The position numbers and the translations under genes were made by a program. 64,000 bases of DNA. Origin: Ulva prolifera. Lineage: Eukaryota > Chlorophyta > Ulvophyceae > Ulvales > Ulvaceae. Shown here piece by piece: positions 53,061 through 64,000 of this stretch; within the stretch, counting starts at the first letter, position 1; the number at the start of each line of letters is the position of its first letter. Location: contig CM041201.1 of the NCBI GenBank assembly GCA_023078555.1, positions 8,734,672-8,798,671 of the forward strand, written 5' to 3'. Under the pieces are notes generated by a model. That model made no database searches. It had not been told where the DNA came from and saw nothing but the letters and a program-made list of their open reading frames with translations.

Positions 53061-56000
53061 TTTTGGATAGTTGGTTCAAGTCCCCAGCGAAAAGGAACGA
53101 TGTGCGATGGCGTCTCGCCTATATTGGCCGCGTCCCCAAGCCAACTGGTATCGGGTGCTGCGCGGTAGCGACTTGACGTCATTCAAACCCTTGTAGCCAT
53201 TCATCCCGATATCGCGAAAGAGCTTAGCCTGCCACCATGGACAGCACTGCAAGATGCGGATGCAGCGTACTGCTTCATTTCAACACAGAGCAAAACTTTG
53301 TACCAAGCCTGAAAGCTGATTAGATGCTGGTGGAGTGCCGTCCGGCAACTTTCCCTACGTTCATGTTTTAGTGAACTGCAAGTAGACTCAAGACCTGTGA
53401 AACGTGAAACATCAAGATACGAAATAAAGGGGAATCAGCCGGAAGCCATACATAAATCAGCATCAGCCTTTGCACGGCAGATCAGACCCAAGGCGACCCA
53501 ACAATCAGATGTCATGGAGTGCACAAATGGCAGGAATGTAGAAAACGGTAAACTTATACATAATTCATTGCCTGCAACACGCTGGGGAACCACGGTCATT
53601 CGGAGCAGCGCAGGTTCTCCCATGGGCCACGTGCTCTAAAGTGTAGTGTGACCACTTGAAGTAGTCGCCACTTCTTCAAGTGGCTGATCAGCGCCAATAT
53701 TGGGCTAGTCTCAGCAACTACCACTACAGGAGGGAGCGACCTCGTGAAATATTCCTAAATATCTGAATAGGTGGTGGCGGAGGTGGTAGCGGTGCCAGTG
53801 CAACAGGATGCAGCTGGTAGCTCTGATGCAGCCCCGGTGGCAGGACAGGCTAGCACAGGGGCCGCATATGCATGGCTGGAGGAGGTGGTTGTCCTGATGA
53901 CGGCAGGAATCCTGGCGGCGGCGGCACATCTGGCGGCGGATTCAGTCCTGGTGACGGCGGCAATCGTTGTCGCGTCATGCCACATGGTAGCAAAGCTGTT
54001 GGCGAGCTGTTGATGCAATCATCCCGATGAAGGCTTTACCGGCGGCGTGCAGGGACGGTCTACTCGCTGTTTGCCTGAAGCTGCTGGAGCGAATCCCGTG
54101 CCCAAGTCAATGCAGTGTGCTGCATGCTCCTGCAGCCGCTGAGGCCACATGGTGGCCTGGTCTTGCGGGCAGGAGCTGGCACGCATCATGGGCATCGGCG
54201 ACCTTGAGTGGATCTGTCTTTGTGCCGGCATGCGCCGCACGGCAGAGTACGGAGTCCCACTGTGAGACACCAGCAGCATTCGAGCCGACTGCTGAGGTTG
54301 CGCAGCCTTTGGCATAAACGGAAATGGGGGGGGGGGGGGGGGGGGGAATATGTGCAGAGGTGGCAATGCCTGAGCTGTGGAGGCAGGCGGTGCGTACATG
54401 GGTGCCAGCTGGTCCTCTGCGCTGCGGCATGCTGCGCTCTCTTCAGACGGCCCTTAAAACCGTGGAGATGCTCTTCGTGCTTGCTCGCTTGCACGGGGTG
54501 GGCTTCTTTCCAAGGCGGATGATGTGCTTGGACGCGTCTTTGCGGCCCGGACTCCATGAACATGCCTGGCCAGCCCCGCTGTTGGACTACATGCTGGGCC
54601 CCCCATGCGTCGTCCCCCCAACCAATCTGCTGGAAGTGTGCCCGTTCAGATCAGCCTGGAGCACCTCCTGGGCCATGCTACCCAAGGTGCGACGTGGGAC
54701 CCGAGCCGGCGCGCTGAACCGACTTCAGTCGTGATTGCCTCGCCGTGATCAAACATGAGCATAACGTCCATGAGCCTCACATTTCCGTGAGCGCACCCAG
54801 CCGGATGGACTGGCAGGAGCGCCTTGGCGATCGTGTCGGTGACCGCTCACACCGTCGCCATCGCCAGGCACGGTGCCTCTGCCGGCGCTGCGGCGCCCCC
54901 GCCGTCAGGACGCCGCTCTCGCTCCCGGACTCCTGTTGCCGTGTCCTCAGCAGGGCATGCAGACTGTCATTGGACCGCACTGCATCAGCACGCTCGTGAC
55001 TCAAGCCTCAAACACCACTTTGCCCGGCTCGGCCGGGTGCGGTACCGAGGATTTCAGTCCCAGAACCCTGATAAGCAGTGAGCACCGTACAAGTCGGTGC
55101 ATCTTGTCTGGGCGCTGTAGTGCCAGCAGGGCGCAGGCCTTTGTGGTCAGCGACTGCATTCAGCAAGTGGACATGGTGAGGGCATCCTTGCAAGGCACAG
55201 CGTGCTCTTGATCTCCGGTGCGCCTTGTCCCCCCAGAGGCCTTTGGCGTAGTTTACTCGCACCTGGTGCCTCCGTGCGGTGGCGATAATCGAACTTCACC
55301 GCTGACACAGGTGGACCAGTATGCAAGCACACGATCATGCCTGACATGGTGTTGGGAGGGCACACCGCGATGCAGACAGGTGACATCGCCGTACGGATCC
55401 TCTACCGACTTTGGACCCCTTGGACGTTCTTGGTGTAGATGTGGCTGGTGGTATGGCTGTGGATTGGGATGTATTGGTAAGTCACTCAAGTTGGTTCCCA
55501 ACCCAAAAAGTTGGGGTCTGCGTTCAAACCCCGCCCGTCCACTCGCCGCCAAATCTGGCGCCGCAAACTATTGTGCCTGTCATGCTCATGCAGGCTCTCG
55601 CATGTGCATCCTGCACCTGCGCATGCCGCCGTCTGAGTGCCGCGTCTTTTAGGTGGACGCAGGGACACGGACCCGTCGATCGGCGACCGCACGTTTATGC
55701 ATGAGTTGCTTTCACGTTTCAAGTCCCATGGTCAGCTCAGACAACGTCAGGGTCATGCACATCTGGGCACAAATGAAATCCAAGCTATAACTTTTTCTTG
55801 CTAGCACCCCTGGGTTGCCCCGGTAGTGGAGGTGGACTCTTTCGGTATGTCGGGACTCTGCAAAACCTCACCTGTGCACCGTGGCCTGCAGGGACGACAG
55901 TGTGACAGTGCACTCCGCAACTCTGGCTGCAAATCCATCACAATTGGCCGGAGCCACGCGTGGTGCGCTCTGCAAGGGTACGTCGCCTGCAACAGAGGTG

Positions 56001-56529
56001 CCTCACACAGGAGACACATGTGAAGCAACTGTGTGTAAAGCAACCTACAAGAGATCATGGCTGCTCATGGGAGGATGTATCCTCTTCGCAGAAGAACCAC
56101 ACTTTACCTTGCAGATATTGCTCGTTTACACACATTACCGCAATCTGGCTGCAGGTGGCCACATTGTGGTCATTGCTGCATGCTTTCATATGGCAATACT
56201 TGCACACCTGCATGGAGCTGAAGCATGCACTGTGCGCTTTCCACAGTGCACGGCGTTGCTTGTGTTCACGCCATTGCCGGGTTGCTCCTGTTTGCATGCA
56301 CGCGTAAGAGCAGATACGTGGCAATGCTCATCGCAGTTGCTTGCTGGCTGTCGATGGGGCACTACGTGTGCCGTGCAACAACGCCCAGACATCTAAGAAT
56401 ATACGTATGCATGGTTACATAGCCTGTTCCATAGGGACATTGACAACTCCGACATCTGGGACAGATTCAGGCATTCAAGCCACGTGCTGCCGCAATCTCT
56501 GGCTGGTGCACATAGGAGATTTGGTACAC
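53061..56529. other. Unassigned middle of tandem unit, copy 2
   Basis: Same content as in copy 1, including the proline-coding minus frames and the G tract (21 here). No gene model built. Confidence 0.4.
54326..54346. repeat. Poly-G tract of 21, copy 2
   Basis: Three G longer than in copies 1 and 3, which fits slippage in whole triplets or base-calling uncertainty in a homopolymer. Confidence 0.9.
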
Positions 56530-59442
56530 CTACACCATTCGGGGCGCAGCATAGCTGCCCAAGCTTTGATCGCTTGTCAAACAGTCAATTCTCTTTGGCC
56601 TTGCACTGTTGTACATCTGCCGCAAAGTGTCTTGTGCATATGATTTCTCAAGCAGGCCTTTGCACCTCATCATTGCCATGGCGCGGTGACGTCTGTCAGA
56701 TGTGACAACTTCTGCAGAGTATCCATGCATATCAGCAAAAACAGAGTGCTGGTGGTATGCCTCTGCCAGCATACACTTTGTCGGTTTCAAGGGCCGCTCC
56801 TTGTCTGGCTGCACATTCACTGTAACCTGAAAACACAAGGTCAGCGTTCCAAAGATCAGATCTTGGTAGGCTGGCAAGAGCACCCTGGTTGTATGATGGC
56901 TGCCAATTCTGATACCATAATAGCTCACCATGGCACGTATTCGCTTCAGCCTTGACTCGCGCGCTTGCTCTTCAGCTCTCTGGGCCTGCAACTGCAACTT
57001 TTTCTCGGCTTGCTTCTCGCAGGCCACCTTGTCCCTAAATCTCACTCTCATCGCGTTCTGCAGCCTTTGAGGTTGCCTTCGCAGTTCTGCCATCTTCAAG
57101 CTCTCCATTGCAGCTCGCCGATCAGCTGCTGCATGGCTGGCCAGACGCTGGCGTTGTACCTGCACCTTGAGTTTGCTCACCTCATGCTTCTGGATCATGG
57201 CGTCCTTTTGCGCGCGTGCTGCTGCGGCTGCTCTCGCTTGGTTTGAGGCCTCCGCCACCTGCTTTTCCAATTGCACGTGCTCATGTACTTGGCAGCATTG
57301 TTCATGCTGCAGATGCGCTCGCTGCTTTGCTACTTCAGCCTCCACCACCTGGACACTTACCTGCCTGTATGGTTTCCATCATGATCAAGAACACTAGTCA
57401 ATGCACGGTATGGTGTTGAGATTGAAGACCTTGGCGCTAAACAGGGCATGTTGCATCGCCCCTGCCTCACTTTCCAACAACAGCTGCTCACACTCCTCAG
57501 CGACTGCGCTGTGCTGCCTCATCCACATCTGGGCCAATTCCCTGCACTTGATTTTGCAAGTGTAATCCTGCCAGACCTTCCTGTCCATGCGACGTATCTC
57601 GGACAGACTCTTGCCTGGCATGCGGTGCTGGACAGCATCCAAGATCTCTCCCCTGGTCGCTGATGGTTTTATGCTGCACAGAATACAACATGCGCTCGAC
57701 CGCTTGCTGTTATAAGCGCGGCCATGCCGCGAAGATGTCAGCACGTAGACACCAACTCCAATCCCACCTGTTCACCACTTGTACCATTGCAGCATGAAAT
57801 GCTGATTCATCATCTTGATTCCAGGGCACATCACGCTGGGTTTGGGCCAGGCCTTCCAATGCTTTCTGCGCCGCTTTGTGGAAGTTGCCATGCAACGCTT
57901 GAAACGCGTCTTGCACACATGCATGCGCCTCTACTGTCGCCAGCTTGTGCCTGGTAGACTCACAGCCGATCAGCACAAGCATTATGAAAGTTGACAGCTG
58001 GGCAGCAGAGGCAGCAGCACACTTGGCACACAGTTCCATTGCTTCATCTGCTGCCTCGTTTTGCCATTGCTGACGTCGTGGATCATGATCACGAAAGTGG
58101 CCATTTCCATCAGCCTCACTGTTCGGGCCGCTTGCACTACATTGTGCTTGCTGTGGCAGATGTTCTGTCGCAGCTCCTGCATGCATGTCCATTGAATCCT
58201 GAAGCCATTGAATCCCAGCAGCTATAAACGTTGCCGGTCCACAACTGTGTTGTTTCATCTTCAGACACGGAAACGGTGCATAGCTGTGTAACCAAAGATG
58301 AGCGAAGCCCCTTGCTCAACCTACCATGGTGATCAGACTCGAAACTCTGCGAAGCATGATCCACGCTTGAGAATCGTGCCAGGTCTAGCAGATTCCACCA
58401 CCCTGGAGTATGCTTGTCATCTTGTGTCGCTTGGTGATGCCTTTGCCTGGAAGTGGCGATCAGTGTGGTTCTGACACACATGGAGTGCCACTGACGCCAT
58501 GTATGATACATAGATGCTCACAGCGCACTTGATTTCATGCTGCAATGAAGCAGCCTGCTGTTCTAGAGTAGCTGCAAGCTGTACTTCGTGCCTAGCCAAC
58601 GATGCAGCCTGTCCTGGTTCGAAGTGACCTGCTTTGGCACGTTCCTTGATACATTGCCTGTTCATGCGGAGGTGCGTCTCATCAGTATGGGCCTCCTCCA
58701 AGTTCTGTCTGTACTGTGATGCGTCTGCAGATGGCAGCCAAGAGACTGCCATGCACTCAAATCGCTTCTGCACATCATCCTCCAAGCTTCTTTCCTGCTG
58801 CCTGAGCATGCGCTCATCTTCAAGCCATGCTGATTTCCCAGCCTTTACATTCTGCCTGCTCCTCTGTTTACGTACGAAGGCATTGAGAAACTGGGCCTGC
58901 AGAAGCAAAAACAATCTATGTGTTTTCCAGAAGCTGTGTCAATTCCGCAAACACTTCGGCTGTCAGCAACCTATGACCTTCTCAGATAGGTCTGCACAAG
59001 CTTTGAGTGTCCCTGGATCATCTTCCATACTTTCGCTGACGTCCGTGGAAGCATGTGCTGCTTTCTAGATGGGAATCTTGCACCGGTCAGAATATTGGCG
59101 ATCATCGCGACTTGCGGCTATGGACCTTCGACAGTATGATGCTTCGCATGTTTCCGGCGAGCTCGAAGCAGTCGCATCAGCTGGCACTGAAGAAATAATG
59201 GTTGTGAACGCCGGCGACTTGTGTGTTTTCGAAACAGCACCCCGTTCGCCACTTGCACACCGTTCCGGAGCTCCGCGGAGGTAATCTTCTTTTGAAAAAT
59301 CCGTGGCGTCAGTATGGACACTGAAGTGCAGCTTGCCATCCCGATCGTAATTGCGAGTTAGCGTGAGATAACCTGAATGTGGACAAGTAGCCGTGGATGC
59401 AAGCGGGCGGGCTTTGATCACAAAGCTCAAGTTATCGTGCAC
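56530..59442 (-). CDS. CCDC148-like coiled-coil protein, copy 2
   Basis: Matches copy 1 except for one Asp-to-Glu substitution in the coiled coil (AAMESLKMAEL, base 57103). No stop or frameshift separates the copies, so if copy 1 is functional this one should be too. Confidence 0.65.
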
Positions 59443-59528
59443 GTTTCAATCGCATTTGGAAGTGAGCGGCCATCGACCATCTGCAAAAATGGCAGAACTT
59501 ACCGATGCCGGTGCCACTGCAACGCCAC

Positions 59529-60402
59529 TTAGTAGATGCGGACGGGCTTGCCCATAGTGCTCTTGAGGTAGAGGCACTTCACATTCTGCCAGTTCTTCTT
59601 CAGGAGTGACACCAGGAAATTGACCGCCATCTGAGTGTTGATGTAGACGTCTCTCTCAGACATGCCAACGTGAGCCACACCCACACCCATACAGAGAACC
59701 TTCTTCAGCTGGAACTTGATGGAGCACTTCAAGTCATCGATCTACAAAATGCGAACCGTGAGTGCAGTGCAACGTCGCAACACAAGAGCGTAAAGCAGAC
59801 GACACAGGCTGTGAACCTGGTTCTACTAAATATCACCGATCACCACCATGCGATGACATGGAGCTTTGATTGGATTGTACCTGATCGCGCAGAGGTGATG
59901 TGTGGGAAACAAGGGTTGGGAATTTGCCAGCCTTGTTCAGACCAGGTCCGAGCAGACGGGGGATCTGCTTGATGATTGAATCAGAAGCAACAAAGAAGTG
60001 GAACTTCTTTGACAGCTTCTTGACAAGCTTCTTGTTCTTGTTGAGCTTCTTTAGGTCCTCGACGGAGCGCTTCTCCACGTTGATCGACTACAACTCACAC
60101 AGATGGGTTGATCAAACACCGGATCAGGACATGATACATGCGGATGCTCAAGCACGAACAGCTGATCGTACCCCAGCCTCCTCACAATGCTTCACGTCGC
60201 CAAGCACGCATGCTGTCATGCGTGGCCGCGGCATGTTTGGCAGCTTCACCGTGCCCGAGAAACGTTTGTCCTTCTGCGTATCATAGTTCTTAAGACCGAT
60301 CTGCAGCTCGATCGTCTCCTGGAAGCCGCGCTTCTTCTCCTCAGAGCCTGTAATGATGGCCGTAATGGCCTCCTTAAGCGTTTCTGTGCTCAGCTTACTC
60401 AT
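59529..60402 (-). CDS. RPL10A: 60S ribosomal protein L10a (uL1), copy 3
   Basis: Exons 60402-60172, 60087-59881 and 59741-59529. Protein identical to the other copies as far as read, complete with start, intron signals and stop. Confidence 0.97.
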
Positions 60403-63400
60403 TTTTGGATAGTTGGTTCAAGTCCCCAGCGAAAAGGAACGATGTGCGATGGCGTCTCGCCTATATTGGCCGCGTCCCCAAGCCAACTGGTATCGGGTGC
60501 TGCGCGGTAGCGACTTGACGTCATTCAAACCCTTGTAGCCATTCATCCCGATATCGCGAAAGAGCTTAGCCTGCCACCATGGACAGCACTGCAAGATGCG
60601 GATGCAGCGTACTGCTTCATTTCAACACAGAGCAAAACTTTGTACCAAGCCTGAAAGCTGATTAGATGCTGGTGGAGTGCCGTCCGGCAACTTTCCCTAC
60701 GTTCATGTTTTAGTGAACTGCAAGTAGACTCAAGACCTGTGAAACGTGAAACATCAAGATACGAAATAAAGGGGAATCAGCCGGAAGCCATACATAAATC
60801 AGCATCAGCCTTTGCACGGCAGATCAGACCCAAGGCGACCCAACAATCAGATGTCATGGAGTGCACAAATGGCAGGAATGTAGAAAACGGTAAACTTATA
60901 CATAATTCATTGCCTGCAACACGCTGGGGAACCACGGTCATTCGGAGCAGCGCAGGTTCTCCCATGGGCCACGTGCTCTAAAGTGTAGTGTGACCACTTG
61001 AAGTAGTCGCCACTTCTTCAAGTGGCTGATCAGCGCCAATATTGGGCTAGTCTCAGCAACTACCACTACAGGAGGGAGCGACCTCGTGAAATATTCCTAA
61101 ATATCTGAATAGGTGGTGGCGGAGGTGGTAGCGGTGCCAGTGCAACAGGATGCAGCTGGTAGCTCTGATGCAGCCCCGGTGGCAGGACAGGCTAGCACAG
61201 GGGCCGCATATGCATGGCTGGAGGAGGTGGTTGTCCTGATGACGGCAGGAATCCTGGCGGCGGCGGCACATCTGGCGGCGGATTCAGTCCTGGTGACGGC
61301 GGCAATCGTTGTCGCGTCATGCCACATGGTAGCAAAGCTGTTGGCGAGCTGTTGATGCAATCATCCCGATGAAGGCTTTACCGGCGGCGTGCAGGGACGG
61401 TCTACTCGCTGTTTGCCTGAAGCTGCTGGAGCGAATCCCGTGCCCAAGTCAATGCAGTGTGCTGCATGCTCCTGCAGCCGCTGAGGCCACATGGTGGCCT
61501 GGTCTTGCGGGCAGGAGCTGGCACGCATCATGGGCATCGGCGACCTTGAGTGGATCTGTCTTTGTGCCGGCATGCGCCGCACGGCAGAGTACGGAGTCCC
61601 ACTGTGAGACACCAGCAGCATTCGAGCCGACTGCTGAGGTTGCGCAGCCTTTGGCATAAACGGAAATGGGGGGGGGGGGGGGGGGAATATGTGCAGAGGT
61701 GGCAATGCCTGAGCTGTGGAGGCAGGCGGTGCGTACATGGGTGCCAGCTGGTCCTCTGCGCTGCGGCATGCTGCGCTCTCTTCAGACGGCCCTTAAAACC
61801 GTGGAGATGCTCTTCGTGCTTGCTCGCTTGCACGGGGTGGGCTTCTTTCCAAGGCGGATGATGTGCTTGGACGCGTCTTTGCGGCCCGGACTCCATGAAC
61901 ATGCCTGGCCAGCCCCGCTGTTGGACTACATGCTGGGCCCCCCATGCGTCGTCCCCCCAACCAATCTGCTGGAAGTGTGCCCGTTCAGATCAGCCTGGAG
62001 CACCTCCTGGGCCATGCTACCCAAGGTGCGACGTGGGACCCGAGCCGGCGCGCTGAACCGACTTCAGTCGTGATTGCCTCGCCGTGATCAAACATGAGCA
62101 TAACGTCCATGAGCCTCACATTTCCGTGAGCGCACCCAGCCGGATGGACTGGCAGGAGCGCCTTGGCGATCGTGTCGGTGACCGCTCACACCGTCGCCAT
62201 CGCCAGGCACGGTGCCTCTGCCGGCGCTGCGGCGCCCCCGCCGTCAGGACGCCGCTCTCGCTCCCGGACTCCTGTTGCCGTGTCCTCAGCAGGGCATGCA
62301 GACTGTCATTGGACCGCACTGCATCAGCACGCTCGTGACTCAAGCCTCAAACACCACTTTGCCCGGCTCGGCCGGGTGCGGTACCGAGGATTTCAGTCCC
62401 AGAACCCTGATAAGCAGTGAGCACCGTACAAGTCGGTGCATCTTGTCTGGGCGCTGTAGTGCCAGCAGGGCGCAGGCCTTTGTGGTCAGCGACTGCATTC
62501 AGCAAGTGGACATGGTGAGGGCATCCTTGCAAGGCACAGCGTGCTCTTGATCTCCGGTGCGCCTTGTCCCCCCAGAGGCCTTTGGCGTAGTTTACTCGCA
62601 CCTGGTGCCTCCGTGCGGTGGCGATAATCGAACTTCACCGCTGACACAGGTGGACCAGTATGCAAGCACACGATCATGCCTGACATGGTGTTGGGAGGGC
62701 ACACCGCGATGCAGACAGGTGACATCGCCGTACGGATCCTCTACCGACTTTGGACCCCTTGGACGTTCTTGGTGTAGATGTGGCTGGTGGTATGGCTGTG
62801 GATTGGGATGTATTGGTAAGTCACTCAAGTTGGTTCCCAACCCAAAAAGTTGGGGTCTGCGTTCAAACCCCGCCCGTCCACTCGCCGCCAAATCTGGCGC
62901 CGCAAACTATTGTGCCTGTCATGCTCATGCAGGCTCTCGCATGTGCATCCTGCACCTGCGCATGCCGCCGTCTGAGTGCCGCGTCTTTTAGGTGGACGCA
63001 GGGACACGGACCCGTCGATCGGCGACCGCACGTTTATGCATGAGTTGCTTTCACGTTTCAAGTCCCATGGTCAGCTCAGACAACGTCAGGGTCATGCACA
63101 TCTGGGCACAAATGAAATCCAAGCTATAACTTTTTCTTGCTAGCACCCCTGGGTTGCCCCGGTAGTGGAGGTGGACTCTTTCGGTATGTCGGGACTCTGC
63201 AAAACCTCACCTGTGCACCGTGGCCTGCAGGGACGACAGTGTGACAGTGCACTCCGCAACTCTGGCTGCAAATCCATCACAATTGGCCGGAGCCACGCGT
63301 GGTGCGCTCTGCAAGGGTACGTCGCCTGCAACAGAGGTGCCTCACACAGGAGACACATGTGAAGCAACTGTGTGTAAAGCAACCTACAAGAGATCATGGC

Positions 63401-63868
63401 TGCTCATGGGAGGATGTATCCTCTTCGCAGAAGAACCACACTTTACCTTGCAGATATTGCTCGTTTACACACATTACCGCAATCTGGCTGCAGGTGGCCA
63501 CATTGTGGTCATTGCTGCATGCTTTCATATGGCAATACTTGCACACCTGCATGGAGCTGAAGCATGCACTGTGCGCTTTCCACAGTGCACGGCGTTGCTT
63601 GTGTTCACGCCATTGCCGGGTTGCTCCTGTTTGCATGCACGCGTAAGAGCAGATACGTGGCAATGCTCATCGCAGTTGCTTGCTGGCTGTCGATGGGGCA
63701 CTACGTGTGCCGTGCAACAACGCCCAGACATCTAAGAATATACGTATGCATGGTTACATAGCCTGTTCCATAGGGACATTGACAACTCCGACATCTGGGA
63801 CAGATTCAGGCATTCAAGCCACGTGCTGCCGCAATCTCTGGCTGGTGCACATAGGAGATTTGGTACAC
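60403..63868. other. Unassigned middle of tandem unit, copy 3
   Basis: Same as copies 1 and 2, with an 18-base G tract at 61668-61685. No gene model built. Confidence 0.4.
61668..61685. repeat. Poly-G tract of 18, copy 3
   Basis: Uninterrupted G run in the same place as in the other units. Confidence 0.95.
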
Positions 63869-64000
63869 CTACACCATTCGGGGCGCAGCATAGCTGCCCA
63901 AGCTTTGATCGCTTGTCAAACAGTCAATTCTCTTTGGCCTTGCACTGTTGTACATCTGCCGCAAAGTGTCTTGTGCATATGATTTCTCAAGCAGGCCTTT
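63869..64000 (-). CDS. CCDC148-like coiled-coil protein, copy 3 (3' end only)
   Basis: Only the last codons (ending SYAAPRMV) are inside the window; the rest lies beyond 64000. Identity is taken from the matching position in copies 1 and 2. Confidence 0.6.
   Translation of the reverse strand, partial: KGLLEKSYAQDTLRQMYNSARPKRIDCLTSDQSLGSYAAPRMV

Larger units (their letters stand above)
52167..59508. repeat. Tandem unit, copy 2 (7342 bp)
   Basis: Complete second copy, directly abutting copies 1 and 3 in the same orientation. The 6-bp length difference from copy 1 is fully explained by one CTA triplet in an RPL10A intron and three extra G in the poly-G tract. Confidence 0.97.
59509..64000. 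repeat. Tandem unit, copy 3 (cut by window edge)
   Basis: The first 4492 bases of a third copy; the array continues beyond the window, so total copy number is unknown. It shares the CTA triplet and the A at the 48294-equivalent position (62975) with copy 2, but has the 18-G tract of copy 1. Confidence 0.97.

Overview
This is nuclear DNA from a eukaryote, most likely a green alga (Chlorophyta, possibly Trebouxiophyceae; the class is an inference). Genes are broken by many short introns, intergenic DNA is long, and there are no operons. The protein set fits an alga: a plant-type CLC anion channel with a plastid-like leader, an ALMT/FUSC-type transporter, mitochondrial chaperonin 60, GPI-anchor genes and a likely ciliary coiled-coil protein. 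Exon joins were inferred by reading protein motifs across GT-AG (occasionally GC-AG) junctions. Gene ends marked approximate were not resolved.

Layout. 1-2.1 kb: no supported gene. 2.1-6.1 kb (-): type II membrane sulfotransferase. 6.1-10.3 kb: no gene, but a cluster of inverted and direct repeats, including a foldback element and a 22-base G run. 10.3-16.2 kb (+): ALMT/FUSC-like membrane transporter with a very long disordered cytosolic region. 17.7-19.6 kb (+): unrecognised protein with a Cys/His-rich N terminus. 20.0-22.6 kb (-): spastin/fidgetin-class AAA ATPase. 24.3-26.8 kb (+): CLC channel. 27.9-29.5 kb: weak candidates, including a clean two-exon small gene. 30.4-33.7 kb (+): mitochondrial Hsp60. 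34.8-38.0 kb (+): GAA1, a GPI transamidase subunit. 38.5-39.5 kb (-): Nudix hydrolase of the CoA-diphosphatase type. 40.3 kb: a perfect 35-bp inverted repeat. 40.9-42.6 kb (-): PIG-L, the GlcNAc-PI de-N-acetylase. 42.6-44.8 kb: nothing seen.

44.8-64.0 kb is a head-to-tail tandem array of a 7.34-kb unit. Two full copies (44831-52166 and 52167-59508) and a third cut by the window edge (59509-64000) are present. Each unit carries an intact RPL10A (uL1) gene and a CCDC148-like coiled-coil gene, both on the minus strand, around about 3.5 kb of unassigned, proline-coding and G-tract DNA. The few differences noticed are a 3-base indel, a G-run length change and two substitutions, so the amplification is recent, or the array is an assembly product.

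Two enzymes of one pathway lie within 8 kb. PIG-L acts at the second step of GPI precursor synthesis, and GAA1 belongs to the complex that attaches the finished anchor to proteins. Otherwise the genes look functionally independent.
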